Part shown: one piece after another, positions 1 to 9,717 of the stretch
Numbering within the stretch: the first letter of the stretch is position 1
Layout of the letters: each line of letters opens with the position of its first letter
Assembly (NCBI RefSeq): GCF_000224415.1
Contig: NZ_AFXQ01000014.1
Location: forward strand, 1 to 64,000
Length of the DNA: 64,000 bases
Direction: 5' to 3'
Source: Citricoccus sp. CH26A
GTDB lineage: Bacteria; Actinomycetota; Actinomycetes; Actinomycetales; Micrococcaceae
Translations under genes and position numbers: made by a program
Notes under the pieces: generated by a model
Told to the model about the DNA's origin: nothing
Database searches by the model: none
The model's input: the letters and a program-made list of their open reading frames with translations, nothing else

Positions 1-484
1 GTCGGCCTTGGGGCCGGAACCGGTCAGCGCGGCCCCCCGATCCCCCGGCCGGGCCGGCACCGGTGCCGGCGCGCGGGACGCCGCCGTCGGCCGGGACCGG
101 GGCCTCCTCGCCGACCCCCGGGCGGGGCGCCGGACCGTCCTCGTCCTCCTCCTGGGTGTCCGTCCCGTCACCGGGCGCGGGCATCCGGGCGTCCGGGATC
201 TCCTGCTCCACCTCGGCGGAACCGTCCCCGCCGGACGGGGGCGCCTCGGCGCCGGTGGTGATGCCGATGATCGGGGTGCCGACGGCGACGGTCTCCCCCA
301 CGGGGACCATCAGCTCGGCCACCGTGCCGGCGTAGGGGCTGGGCAGCTCCACCAGCGACTTGGCCGTCTCGATCTCGCAGAGGACGTCGTTGACCGCCAC
401 GGTGTCCCCGACCGCCACCTTCCACTCGGTGATCTCGGCCTCGGTCAGTCCCTCGCCGACGTCCGGCAGGTTGAAGGTCTCCAT
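1..484 (-). CDS. bkdC: 2-oxoacid dehydrogenase E2 (dihydrolipoyl acyltransferase), N-terminal part
   Basis: N-terminal 161 codons of the E2 core of a 2-oxoacid dehydrogenase complex; the gene runs off the left edge. The protein starts [18 protein letters not shown] and shows a complete lipoyl domain (about residues 1-80) with the lipoylated lysine K42 in the motif IETAKSLVE. An acidic, Pro/Ala-rich linker follows. A GGAG element lies about 8 bases before the ATG. It is the third gene of a leftward operon after E1 alpha and E1 beta, 99 bases downstream of E1 beta. Actinobacteria usually use a homodimeric AceE for pyruvate, so an alpha2beta2 E1 with its own E2 more likely acts on branched-chain 2-oxoacids (inference); a pyruvate dehydrogenase is the alternative. 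Confidence 0.88.
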   Translation of the reverse strand, partial: METFNLPDVGEGLTEAEITEWKVAVGDTVAVNDVLCEIETAKSLVELPSPYAGTVAELMVPVGETVAVGTPIIGITTGAEAPPSGGDGSAEVEQEIPDARMPAPGDGTDTQEEDEDGPAPRPGVGEEAPVPADGGVPRAGTGAGPAGGSGGRADRFRPQGR

Positions 485-583
485 GGTGGTCTCCGGCAGT
501 CTCTCGGTTCGGCAGGCGGGGCGGTGCGCGATGCTGCGCGCGGCCCGGTGGTCGGGTTCGGCGGGCAGGCTCGGTGCGCGGGG

Positions 584-1651
584 TCAGTAGGCGAAGGTGC
601 GGTCCACGGCGTCGAGGATCCGGTCCAGGTCCGGCAGGTACTGCTCCTCCACGCGTGAGGGCGGGTAGGGCAGGTGGAACCCGCCCACGCGCAGGATCGG
701 GGCCTCGAGGTGCAGGAAGGACCGCTCCATCAACCGGGCGGCGATCTCCCCGCCGAGGCCGCCGAAGGTCGGGGCCTCGTGCGTGACGACCATCCGGCCG
801 GTCTTCTCCACCGAGGCCTGCAGGGCGTCGAAGTCCACGGGCGAGAGGGAGCGCAGGTCGATGACCTCGATCGACCGGCCGTCCTCGGCGGCGGCGTTCG
901 CGGCGGCCAGCGCCACGGGCACCAGCGGCCCCCAGGCGGCGATCGTGGCGTCGGTGCCCTCGCGGACCACCTGCGCCTGGAAGGCGGACACCCCGCGGTG
1001 GCCGTCCGCGGAGACGTCGACCTCGCCCTTGAGCCAGTACCGGCGCTTGGGCTCGAAGATGATGACCGGGTCCTGGGACCGGATCCCCTGGCGGGTCATC
1101 CAGTAGGCGTCGTGGGCGTTGGACGGGGTGATGACCCGCAGGCCCGCGGTGTGCGCGAACAGCGCCTCGGGCGACTCGGAGTGGTGCTCGATCGAGCCGA
1201 TGCCGCCGCCGTAGGGGATGCGGATCGTCACCGGGACCGTGGCGGCGCCGCGGGTGCGGGCGTGCATCTTGGCCAGCTGGGTGGTGATCTGGTTGAAGCC
1301 CGGGAAGACGAAGCCGTCGAACTGGATCTCCGCCACCGGTCGGTAGCCGCGCAGGGCCAGGCCGATCGAGGTGCCGATGATGCCGGACTCGGCCAGCGGG
1401 GAGTCCACCACCCGGTCCGCGCCGAAGCGGGCCTTCAGCCCCTCGGTGACGCGGTAGACCCCGCCGAGCGAGCCGATGTCCTCGCCCATCAGCAGGACCT
1501 TCTCGTCCGCGGCCAGTTCATCGGCCAGGGCCCGGTTGATGGCCTTGGCGATGGTCAGGGTCTCGAGGGCGGTCCCGGCCCCGGTGACCGGCGCGGGTCC
1601 GGCGGCCGTACCGGGAACCGCCCCGGCCGGCGTCGTGGTGTCCGTGGTCAT
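584..1651 (-). CDS. bkdB: 2-oxoacid dehydrogenase E1 component, beta subunit
   Basis: 355-residue beta subunit of the thiamine-diphosphate-dependent E1, which with the alpha subunit decarboxylates a 2-oxoacid and acylates E2 lipoyl groups. The transketolase-type pyrimidine-binding domain (roughly residues 35-210, with LLMGEDIGSLGGVYRVTEGL and DSPLAESGIIGTSIGLAL) and the C-terminal transketolase domain (ending GGFHLPYPPSRVEEQYLPD) are both recognisable. The ATG overlaps the TGA of the alpha subunit gene (ATGA), implying translational coupling and equimolar synthesis. An Ala/Pro-rich stretch of about 25 residues precedes the conserved core. A longer upstream reading in the same frame was rejected because it only shadows the alpha gene. 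Confidence 0.93.
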   Translation of the reverse strand: MTTDTTTPAGAVPGTAAGPAPVTGAGTALETLTIAKAINRALADELAADEKVLLMGEDIGSLGGVYRVTEGLKARFGADRVVDSPLAESGIIGTSIGLALRGYRPVAEIQFDGFVFPGFNQITTQLAKMHARTRGAATVPVTIRIPYGGGIGSIEHHSESPEALFAHTAGLRVITPSNAHDAYWMTRQGIRSQDPVIIFEPKRRYWLKGEVDVSADGHRGVSAFQAQVVREGTDATIAAWGPLVPVALAAANAAAEDGRSIEVIDLRSLSPVDFDALQASVEKTGRMVVTHEAPTFGGLGGEIAARLMERSFLHLEAPILRVGGFHLPYPPSRVEEQYLPDLDRILDAVDRTFAY

Positions 1652-2829
1652 GAGCGGTCTCCTTCCACCTCGGTGTCCGCGAAGCCGGCCTGCCACTGCC
1701 GGTGCCAGGCCAGCTCCTCCGCCACGAGCGGGTGGGCCTCGGCGTAGACGGTCTCGAAGACGGTGTCCAGGGGGGCGACGGCGTCCCCGGTCATCGTCAG
1801 CACGGCCTCGCGGGTGCGCCGCGCCAGCTCCTCGCCCTCCGTGGCCACGTCGGCGAAGAAGCGGTCCGGGTCGGGCCCCGCGGCGCCGGTGGCCCGCAGG
1901 TGCGCCTCGAGCCGGGCCAGCGGGTCGACGGCGGCCCAGGCCTCTTCCTCGGCCCGGGTGCGGTACTTCGTGGGGTCGTCCGCGGTGGTGTGGGCGCCAC
2001 CGCGGAAGGTGTGCGCCTCGATGAGCACGGGACCGGCCCCGGTGCGGGCCTGCTCGGCGGCCCAGGCGGTCACGGCATGCATGGCGAGCGGGTCGTTGCC
2101 GTCCACCGTGACGCCCTCGAAGCCGTAGCCGGCGGCGCGCCTCGCCAGCGGCACCCGGGTCTGGGTGGCGGCGGGCACCGAGATGGCCCACTGGTTGTTC
2201 TGGCAGAAGAACACCACCGGCAGGTCGTAGCTGGCGGCGAAGACCATGGACTCGTGGATGTCGCCCTCGGAGGAGGCACCGTCCCCGTAGCAGGCGAGCA
2301 CGACCTGCCCCTCGGCCCGGCGGCGCTCGGCGTCCCAGCCGGCCTGGTCCCGGGAGATGCCCCAGGCGTAGCCGGTGGCGTGCAGGGCCTGGGCGGCCAG
2401 CACGAGCGTGTAGGGCTGCATCCGGTGGTCCTCGGCGGCCCAGCCGGCGTGGGCGACGCCGCGGAAGAGGGCGAGGAGCTGGCCCGGGGTGACGCCGCGG
2501 CCCAGGGCGAAGAGGTGCTCGCGGTAGGTGGGGAAGATCCAGTCGTCCTCGCGCAGTGCGGTCAGCGCCCCGGCCTGGGCACCCTCCTGGCCGACGGCGG
2601 GGACCCACAGCGCCAGTTGCCCCTGGCGCTGCAGGGAGGTGCCCTCCTGGTCCACGCGGCGCTCGGTGGCCATCAACCGGTACATGCGCTGTAGCGTGTC
2701 CTCGGTCAGGTCCGCCAGGTAGGGCGTGAACCGGGCGTCCTCGTGCAGGGTCCCGTCAGCGTCCAGCAGGCGGACGGCTCCTTCCGGCAGCTCGGTCGCC
2801 GGAGCCGGTGACGTCGGCGTATGGTGCAC
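1648..2829 (-). CDS. bkdA: 2-oxoacid dehydrogenase E1 component, alpha subunit
   Basis: 393-residue alpha subunit of the E1 2-oxoacid dehydrogenase. The thiamine-diphosphate motif starts at CYGDGASSEGDIHES and ends with the conserved FCQNNQWAIS; the Y-R-E-H segment and AHTFRGGAHTTADDPTKYR are typical of the family. Start is a GTG six bases after AAGGAG. First gene of the operon E1 alpha-E1 beta-E2, read leftward. The gene immediately upstream encodes an aminotransferase, a pairing that would join amino-acid transamination to oxidation of the resulting 2-oxoacid; that favours a branched-chain over a pyruvate substrate, but the sequence alone does not settle it. Confidence 0.93.
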   Translation of the reverse strand: MHHTPTSPAPATELPEGAVRLLDADGTLHEDARFTPYLADLTEDTLQRMYRLMATERRVDQEGTSLQRQGQLALWVPAVGQEGAQAGALTALREDDWIFPTYREHLFALGRGVTPGQLLALFRGVAHAGWAAEDHRMQPYTLVLAAQALHATGYAWGISRDQAGWDAERRRAEGQVVLACYGDGASSEGDIHESMVFAASYDLPVVFFCQNNQWAISVPAATQTRVPLARRAAGYGFEGVTVDGNDPLAMHAVTAWAAEQARTGAGPVLIEAHTFRGGAHTTADDPTKYRTRAEEEAWAAVDPLARLEAHLRATGAAGPDPDRFFADVATEGEELARRTREAVLTMTGDAVAPLDTVFETVYAEAHPLVAEELAWHRQWQAGFADTEVEGDRS

Positions 2830-2919
2830 GGAGAACTCCTTCCATGCCGACGCACCCGGCGTCGGTCCCGGTCCAGCCTAGACCCGGACCGGCATATGCG
2901 CGCGTTCTGCGAAGGTCCG

Positions 2920-4025
2920 CTACTGCCCGTCCGAGGGCGCCCCGAACTCCCGGCACAGCTGCAGGAACCGTGCGTTGGCCTCCCGCTCGCCGACGGAGAC
3001 GCGCACGCCCTCGGTGCCGAAGCCCCGCACGGACAGCGCCTGGCGGGCGGCCGCCTCCACGAACCCGGGGTCCGGTCCCCCAGGTCCAGCCAGACGAAGT
3101 TGGCCTGGGTCTCCGGCACGCTCCAGCCGGCCTCGGCCAGCCCGGCCACCATCTTCTGCCGCTCGGCGACCACGATGTCCACGCGTTCCATGACGTCCTC
3201 GAGGTGGTCCAGCGAGGCGATCGCGGCCTGCTCGGCCAGCGACGAGACCGCGAACGGGGTGGCCAGCACCCGCAGGTACTGGGTGACGTGGGGATGGGTC
3301 ACGGAGTAGCCCACGCGCAGGTTCGCCAGGCCGTGGGCCTTGGAGAAGGTCCGCAGCACGGCAACGTTCGAGTGCCGGGAGAACACGTCGAGGCCGTCGA
3401 CGGCGTCCGGCTGGCGGACGAACTCCTGGTACGCCTCGTCGATGACCACGAGCACGTGCTGGGGCACCTTCGCCAGGAAGTCCTCGACTTCCCGGGTGGT
3501 CAGCACCGGGCCGGTCGGGTTGTTGGGCGTGCACAGCAGGATCACGCGGGTGCGCTCGGTGATGGCCGCGGCCATGGCCTCGAGGTCGTGGCGGAAGTCC
3601 GCGGTCAGCGGCACCTGGACGTCCCGCGCCCCGGAGGAGCGCACCACGATCGGGTAGGCTTCGAAGGAGCGCCAGGCGAAGATCACCTCGTCCGGGGTGC
3701 CGTCCTCACCGGTCCCCGCGAAGGTGGTGATGATCTGGGTCAGCGCGCCGAGGGAACCGGCGCCCGTGACGATGTCCTGGGCGGCCACGCCGAGGTGGGC
3801 GGACAACCGCTCCCGCAGCGCGGTGGACAGCGGGTCCGGATAGCGGGCGATCGCGTCGAACCGCTCGACGGCCCGGCGCACCGCGGGAACGGGCCCGTAG
3901 GGGTTCTCGTTGGAGGCGAGCTTGTAGGAGACCAGCCCCTCCACCGGTGCGGGAGGCTTCCCGGCGGCGTAGGCGGGGAGCCTGCCCAGGACCGGACGCG
4001 GGCGGATCGGATGCGGTTCGTTCAT
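2920..4025 (-). pseudogene. pat: Histidinol-phosphate / aromatic aminotransferase (HisC/Pat family), frameshifted
   Basis: PLP-dependent class I/II aminotransferase, about 368 residues if repaired. The N-terminal 317 or so residues read continuously, including YKLASNENPYGP, CTPNNPTGP, VIDEAYQEF and the PLP-lysine segment LRTFSKAHGLANLRVGY. At about position 3074 the frame breaks in a C/G run after LDLGDRTPG; the C-terminus GFVEAAARQALSVRGFGTEG continues in another frame to a TAG at 2920. One missing base in the run explains it. The original frame would otherwise run on into the E1 alpha gene. It is either a recent pseudogene or a one-base sequencing error. The Pat type (phenylalanine aminotransferase) fits an isolated gene outside a his operon. 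Confidence 0.8.
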
Positions 4026-4208
4026 GGATCACCAGACTAGTCCCGGCGCGGACGAATCGGCCTCGGATCCTCCCGAAGTCCCGACAGATCGCCTGATCGT
4101 TCCCTTCCGCCCGGACAGATTGCCCTCGGGCGAGGGCGCCACCGTCCGATCGGCGCTGGGGACGCGGACGCATATCCGGGCCACAGGGTGGCATGGGACG
4201 ATGTGGAC

Positions 4209-4625
4209 ATGAGGTTTCTGCTCCGCGTCATCGTCAACGCCCTGGCCCTGTGGGTGGCCACCTGGCTCCTGCCCGGCATGGAGGTCATCCCCGGCGGGAC
4301 CCTCGCCGACACCGGTGACCCCACCCTGAACCTGGTGATCGCCTACCTGGTGATCGGCCTGGTCTTCGGGGCCGTGAACGCGGTGGTCAAGCCGGTCATC
4401 TCGTTCCTGTCGATCCCGATCACCTGCCTGACGCTGGGGCTGTTCACCATCATCATCAACGCTGGCATGCTGATGCTGACGGTCTGGCTCACCTCCTACA
4501 TGCCGATGCAGGTCACCGTGGACTCCTTCTGGTGGACCGCGGTCTTCGCCGCGATCATCATCTCGGTGGTCTCGATGCTGGCCAACGGCGTCCTGGGGAT
4601 GCTCACGCCGGGCAGCCGGGACTGA
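4209..4625 (+). CDS. Small integral membrane protein, phage-holin-like family (mycobacterial holin family 4 type)
   Basis: 138-residue hydrophobic protein with about four transmembrane segments (approximate residues 2-22, 39-60, 72-96, 108-130). It starts MRFLLRVIVNALALWVATWL and contains GAVNAVVKPVISFLSIPITCLTLGL, the hallmark of a widespread family annotated phage holin family or DUF360-like. Despite the name it is a chromosomal housekeeping gene of unknown role in many actinobacteria. The ATG at 4209 is preferred over one seven codons earlier because homologues begin at MRF and a GACGAT hexamer lies six bases before it, as in a leaderless transcript. Convergent with the P-type ATPase on the other strand. 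Confidence 0.8.
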   Translation: MRFLLRVIVNALALWVATWLLPGMEVIPGGTLADTGDPTLNLVIAYLVIGLVFGAVNAVVKPVISFLSIPITCLTLGLFTIIINAGMLMLTVWLTSYMPMQVTVDSFWWTAVFAAIIISVVSMLANGVLGMLTPGSRD

Positions 4626-4630
4626 GGCGG

Positions 4631-7315
4631 TCACACGTCCCGGCCCGCGGTGGCCAGCCGGCGGCGGATGAGCTTCTCCACCTCGACCAGGACGAGGACG
4701 GTCGAGCCGAACAGGATGCAGGTCCCCCACTCGAGCCCGGTCAGCGGCGCGAGACCGAGGACGCCGGCGGAGGCACCCCAGCTCATCACGCCCCAGTGCA
4801 TCAGCAGGGCGACGATCGCAGAGATGACCAGGAGCGGGTTGCCCACCAAGTTGACCTGGAACAGTGAGCGCCGCTCGGTACGGGCGTTCATGACGTTGAA
4901 GAAGTTGAACATCACCATGGTCGTCAGCGCATAGGTCCGCGCGTGGTCAACGGCGTACCCGGTGTCGATCGCGTGACTGTAGACGAGCAGGGTGCCCGCG
5001 GCCATCCACACGCCGGTGAGCACGGTGCGCACCCACATGGTCCCGTTGAGCACGCCCTCGGTCCGGTCGCGTGGTTCCTGCCGCAACTCGTCCCCCTCAC
5101 CCTTCTCGAAGGCCAGGGCGATGTCCTGGACGCCGTTGGTGACGATATTGGTCCAGAGCAGCATCACCGGCAGGAAGATCAGCGGATGGTCCGTGAAGAG
5201 GTTGACCGCGACTGCCAGCATGAACCCCGTGGCATTGGCCAGCAGGAAGAAGCTGGCCTTGCGGATGGCCGCGAAGGTCACCCGTCCCTGTTCCACCGCC
5301 TGGACGATCGTGACGAAGTTGTCGTCCGTCAGCACCAGGTCGGCCGACTCGCGTGCGACGTCCGTTCCCGAGCGCCCCATGGCCACCCCGATCGAGGCCA
5401 CCTTGAGGGCGGGTGCGTCGTTGACCCCGTCCCCCGTCACCGCCACGGTCTCGCCCTCCTCGCGGAGCAGTTCCACGATGCGCAGCTTGTTCTGCGGGGT
5501 CATGCGAGCGGCGACGGAGGTGGTGCGCAGCCGTTCGCGCAATTCGTCGTCACCCAGCTCGTCGACCTCCCGCCCGGTCAGCGGCGCTGCACCGGATCCG
5601 ACGTCCAGACCAAGCCTCCGACCGATCGAGGACGCCGTCACGGGATGGTCGCCGGTGATCATCATGACCCTGATCCCGGCGTCCTGGCAGGCGGTGACGG
5701 ACTCGGGGACGCCGGGGCGCGGTGGATCGGCCATGCCCTCAAGCCCCAGCAGGTCCAGCCCACGGGGCCGGGGGAGTTCCTCGGGCAGGTCCTCACCGTC
5801 GGGGACCGGTCGGCTGGCCGTGGCCAGGACCCTCAACCCCTCGGCTCCCATCCGCACGCTGGCCGCGTTGACGGTGTCCGCGGCCGCCGCGTCCAGCGGC
5901 TGCGGACCCGAGGCGGTGGCCCACCGGTCGCAGAACTCCAGGACCTTCTCCGGTGCCCCCTTCACGTAGAGGGTCCGGGCGCCGTCGGGCCCGGTGACGA
6001 CCGACTGGGAGAACTGATGATGTGGTTCGTAGGGCATGTGCCGCTCGGGCGTGATGGCCAGGTCCGCGGTTCCGACGACGCCGGTGCGCAGGGCGAAGGA
6101 GGCCATGGCGACGTCGACGGCATCGCCGTGCAGTTCGCCGGTGGACGGGTCCTTCACCCTGGCCTCATTGGTCAGCGCCCCGGCACGTGCCACGGCGCGC
6201 TCGAGTCCGCTGAGGTCACCGGCCGCCCGCTCGGTCGCTCCCTCGCCCGTGAGGTCACGGTCGCCGTCGGCCGTCCAGATCCGTTCCACGGTGAGGCGAT
6301 TCTGGGTGAGGGTCCCGGTCTTGTCGGATCCGATGACCGTCGTCGACCCCAGGGTCTCCACGCTGGGCAGGTGCCGCACCACCGCGTGGTGGGCGGCCAT
6401 CCGCGAGACGCCGACGCCCATCGCCACCGTGAGCACGATCGGCAGCGCCTCCGGCATGGCCGAGACGATGAGGGCCACCGCCGTGCGGAACAGTTCGTTC
6501 GGCTCATAGCCCAACCCCAGGCCCACCAGGAACATGGCCGCCGCCACGCCCAGGATGACGGCGGCGATGATCTTCTCCATCCGGTGGGTCAGGACCTGCA
6601 GGGGCGTTCGGGTATCGGTGGTCTGGACGAGTTCGTTGATCTCACCCAGCTCGGAGTGGCGGCCCGTGGCCGTGGTGAGTCCGACGGCCCGACCCGCGAC
6701 CACGAGCGTGCCCGAGAACGCCATCGAGGACCGTTCCGCCAGGGGCGTGTCCGCGTCCACGGGCGTCGTCGATTTGTCGACCGCCAGGACCTCACCGGTC
6801 AGCATCGACTCGTCCACCCGCAACCCGCTGGTCTCGAGCAGTCGCAGGTCGGCGGGGACACGGTCCCCGGACTCCAGGAGCAAGACATCACCCGGTACCA
6901 GCGTGACCGCGTCCACCTGGAGTGCGTGGCCGTCCTGCAGGACCCGCGCCGTCGGGCTGCTGAGGGACCGCAGGGCCTGGACGTCGCGCAGGGCCTTGCG
7001 TTCCTGCCAATAGCCGATCACCGCGTTGAGGACCAGTGCCAGCAGGATGGCGCCGGTGTCGATCCACTCCCGCATGAAGGCCGTGACGACGGCGGCGACG
7101 AGCAGGAAGACGATCATCGGGCTGCCGAACTGCCTCACCAGCGTCAGCCAGCGAGGGTCGGGCCGCGCGGTCTCCAGGTCATTGGGCCCGTGGCGCGTGA
7201 ACCGCGCGGAACGTTCGCCGACGGACAACCCGTGCCGGGTGGAGTCGAGGCGGCGGAGGGCATCCTCGGCGGGAAGGCCATGCAGGGCAGTGTCTGCCAC
7301 GTCCATCACGATCAC
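4631..7315 (-). CDS. P-type cation-transporting ATPase (PacL/Ca2+-Na+ type, P2 family)
   Basis: 894-residue P2-type ATPase that would export cations (Ca2+, Na+ or Mn2+; not decidable) across the cytoplasmic membrane. An N-terminal cation-ATPase domain (LPAEDALRRL...HGPNDLE) is followed by two membrane helices, the actuator loop with LTGEVLAVDKS, helices with the ion-site motif PEALPIV, the phosphorylation site SDKTGTLTQNR (D331), the hinge GDGVNDAPALK and a C-terminal six-helix domain. P2A pumps usually have PEGLP or PEGLPA at the ion site, so PEALP is a small deviation also seen in some bacterial Ca2+ pumps. Ends six bases from the convergent membrane-protein gene. Start is GTG 7315 or ATG 7306; neither has a strong ribosome site. 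Confidence 0.88.
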   Translation of the reverse strand: MIVMDVADTALHGLPAEDALRRLDSTRHGLSVGERSARFTRHGPNDLETARPDPRWLTLVRQFGSPMIVFLLVAAVVTAFMREWIDTGAILLALVLNAVIGYWQERKALRDVQALRSLSSPTARVLQDGHALQVDAVTLVPGDVLLLESGDRVPADLRLLETSGLRVDESMLTGEVLAVDKSTTPVDADTPLAERSSMAFSGTLVVAGRAVGLTTATGRHSELGEINELVQTTDTRTPLQVLTHRMEKIIAAVILGVAAAMFLVGLGLGYEPNELFRTAVALIVSAMPEALPIVLTVAMGVGVSRMAAHHAVVRHLPSVETLGSTTVIGSDKTGTLTQNRLTVERIWTADGDRDLTGEGATERAAGDLSGLERAVARAGALTNEARVKDPSTGELHGDAVDVAMASFALRTGVVGTADLAITPERHMPYEPHHQFSQSVVTGPDGARTLYVKGAPEKVLEFCDRWATASGPQPLDAAAADTVNAASVRMGAEGLRVLATASRPVPDGEDLPEELPRPRGLDLLGLEGMADPPRPGVPESVTACQDAGIRVMMITGDHPVTASSIGRRLGLDVGSGAAPLTGREVDELGDDELRERLRTTSVAARMTPQNKLRIVELLREEGETVAVTGDGVNDAPALKVASIGVAMGRSGTDVARESADLVLTDDNFVTIVQAVEQGRVTFAAIRKASFFLLANATGFMLAVAVNLFTDHPLIFLPVMLLWTNIVTNGVQDIALAFEKGEGDELRQEPRDRTEGVLNGTMWVRTVLTGVWMAAGTLLVYSHAIDTGYAVDHARTYALTTMVMFNFFNVMNARTERRSLFQVNLVGNPLLVISAIVALLMHWGVMSWGASAGVLGLAPLTGLEWGTCILFGSTVLVLVEVEKLIRRRLATAGRDV

Positions 7316-7409
7316 TCACGTCGACGTCAGGGAAGGGGCGCAGGACCAGCCTATAGAGAAGTCGTCGGCAGTACCGCGTCCCGGTGGCGGCGAGGGGTGA
7401 CGCCGGTGG

Positions 7410-9016
7410 TCACGGCCCGGGAGCCGCAGGGCGAACGGAGTCTGCGATCCCGGTGGACGGGAAGGGCGCCAGCGGCCTGGACGGGTGGCCGAGGCCCGCA
7501 CCCAGGGGGTTGCGCGGGCTTCCCGGACGCGTCCGCTCCAGGGTGACCGTCCGGGAGACGGCCGTTCCGGTGGTGAGCCAGGCGAGACGCTCCTGCGCCG
7601 GGACCAGGCGGTCGGCGTCCGGGCCCGCGACAGCGTCCCGCCCCTCGAGCCGGGCGACGTGGGCGCGGTAGTTGCCGAACTCGTGGGCGCTCGACGTGGT
7701 CCTCTCGTCCGGCTCCGCCCCCTCCGCGTACCCCGAGAAGGTCACGGTGGTCCGATGGGCGCCCTGCGGGTTTCCGCGTCCGTCCAGCCCGGCGACGACG
7801 TCCTGGTCGTGCTCCAGGTGCAGCGCCTCGATGTCCTGGTCCAGCGCGATTTCCCCGGTCGGAGAGCCGATGGTGACCAGGCCCTGCATGTCGTAGACCT
7901 CAGCGAGCCCGGGGTCGGCAGCGAGGCGGGCGGCGTGGATGCCGCCCTGGCTGTAGCCCATGGGCACCACGGCGTCACCCGGCCGGGCCCCCGCGGCCGC
8001 GAGGGCCTCCTGGACTCCCCTCGCCACGTGCTGGGAGTCCAAGGTCATCGCCTCGGCATTGCCGCTGATGTCGAAGGCGTTCGTGGACCAGCCGGCCGCG
8101 TCCCGGTAGTCCCCGCCCTGGGTGCCGGGGAGCGCGACCAGCCAGACCCGTTCCGGGGCGTCCTCCGCGTCCGGGGAGACACGGGTGACCTGCACGGCAC
8201 CGGGCCCGGAGACGTCCTCCCGGGTGTGGTCCAGTTGCTCCATCAGGCCGGTGAGGGAGCCGTCCATCCGGTACTCGACCGTCGCCTTCCCCACGGAGTG
8301 GACCCTCACGGGGCCGATCTGGACCAGCCCGGCCAGGATCCCACCCGTGGCGATCAGCGGATACAACCGCTCCGGACCGGTCAGTGGACCGGAGCGGGCG
8401 TCGTCACGGGCCAGGACACCGGTGACATCGGAGGTGATCCAGAAACCGGTGGCCAGCCCACCGGACGCGGCCCCGAGCACCGCGGCCACGACGTCCGGAG
8501 CACCCTGGATCGCGAGGTCCGTGAGGGGGACGGGCAGCGGCCGGCCCCCGCGGCGAACCCCACCGCCAGGACGAACGCGGGGATTCCGGCGACGTCCTGG
8601 AACGCCCGCCGCGCCCGGTCCTCCGCCTCCCGGTAGGACCGCACCGAGAACCCGACCGCGTGTTCCAGCACCTCCGCCTCCGTGCCGACGGCCAACAGCC
8701 CGGACGACAATTCGGCCGTGCGTGCCCCCAGGGCACCGGCCAGGGGGCTCTGCTGTGTGGCGACCGTCAGCAGCGATCCCCACCCGGCGGCCCGGAGGGC
8801 CAGCGCCGTCGACTCCGCAGCCGCCGCGGCCAGCAGCATGCTGCCCCGCTCCAGTTCGTCCAGGTTCGCGTGGATGCTCGTGGGGCCGCCCCGGACGGAG
8901 AACGAGGGTCCTGCAGGGGTTCGCGCGGGGACCTGCCCCGTGCGCTCCTCCACGGTCCCGTCCCGCACGCCCTCCAGGAGCCCTGGCCGACCCACTCCGG
9001 CGGAGTGCCGCTCCAT
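7410..9016 (-). pseudogene. WXG100-like helical domain plus alpha/beta hydrolase, frameshifted
   Basis: About 535 residues if repaired. The N-terminal half, in one frame, is Ala-rich and helical (residues about 40-150) and resembles secreted WXG100/ESX-associated proteins. After FVLAVGFAAGAG the frame breaks at about 8550 in a G-run; the rest resumes as RPLPVPLTDLAIQG and continues to 7410. The C-terminal half is an alpha/beta hydrolase with nucleophile elbow GYSQGG, preceded by LVALPGTQGGDY and followed by GSPTGEIALDQD. Restoring one G repairs the gene. The ATG overlaps the stop of the upstream gene (TGATG), implying coupled translation; GTG at 9022 is the alternative. Substrate unknown; lipase/esterase is inferred from the fold. 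Confidence 0.65.
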
Positions 9017-9507
9017 CAGCACACCCCCAACGCCGCGGCGGTGGCGAGCACGGCGCGGGCCGCGGCGAGCTCGGACCGGAGCCTGCCGATCCGCTGGTGC
9101 AGGTCATCGATCGCCGTGCGCCCCAGGACGACCTGTTCCTCGGCGGTGGCGGCGAGGTGCTCGGCGCGGACACGCAGCCGTCGGCTGCGCGCGGCGAAGG
9201 CGGCGCCGGCCGGGGACTCCCAGTCGATGGCTTCCAGCGCCTGGACCCGTTCGGCGACCTGACGGGTGCCGGCCCCGACCCGGCCCAGCTCCTCCACCAC
9301 CTGGTGCAGCTGGGCCACCGCCGTCTCCAGCAACCAGACCAGGGACTCGTCCGGCACGATGGACCCGGCCGCCCGCACCGCATGGTGGCAGAGCGCCTCC
9401 TGGTTCGGCACGGGCACCGGGAGCGTGGCAGCGCCGCCGGGCAGCACCGGCACCGGCGTCTGGACGATCTCGATGAGCGGCGGCGGGGCACCGTGACCGG
9501 TCTTCAT
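9016..9507 (-). CDS. Hypothetical protein, helical, partner of the downstream hydrolase
   Basis: 163-residue protein of unknown function. It begins MKTGHGAPPPLIEIVQ, then a largely helical Ala/Arg/Glu-rich body with a W-E-S-P-AGAAFAARSRRL segment at about residues 96-110, which resembles the WxG turn of WXG100 proteins, followed by a heptad-like coiled-coil region to the end. AGGAGG lies six bases before the ATG. It overlaps the following hydrolase gene by TGATG, so the two are very probably co-translated. ESX-type toxins or hydrolases often sit behind such WXG-like partners, so a secretion-chaperone role is possible (inference). No secretion apparatus is present in the window. Confidence 0.6.
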   Translation of the reverse strand: MKTGHGAPPPLIEIVQTPVPVLPGGAATLPVPVPNQEALCHHAVRAAGSIVPDESLVWLLETAVAQLHQVVEELGRVGAGTRQVAERVQALEAIDWESPAGAAFAARSRRLRVRAEHLAATAEEQVVLGRTAIDDLHQRIGRLRSELAAARAVLATAAALGVC

Positions 9508-9717
9508 GCCTGTCCTCCTGGACGAACGGGATGGTGACGTCTCCGACGCTAGGGAGCCGGGTGGCGTCGGCGGTGGGCGGCCCCGGGGCGTGGGGACGGG
9601 CCCGGCGCGCCGGCCCGCTGTGGAGTGCGGGCCGGTGCACCGGCCGACCGCCACCAGCCGTCCACAGCCCGGCCCCACCGGGGCCCGCGGTCCCCGGGAG
9701 TGCGGCAGACTGGGCCC

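Noticed and set aside
584-2608. Long open frame extending E1 beta far upstream
   Set aside because: The first half is Arg/Pro/Gly-rich shadow of the E1 alpha gene; the true ATG at 1651 overlaps the alpha stop.
4943-7546. 867-codon open frame opposite the P-type ATPase
   Set aside because: Antisense shadow; the complementary strand has the complete ATPase motifs.
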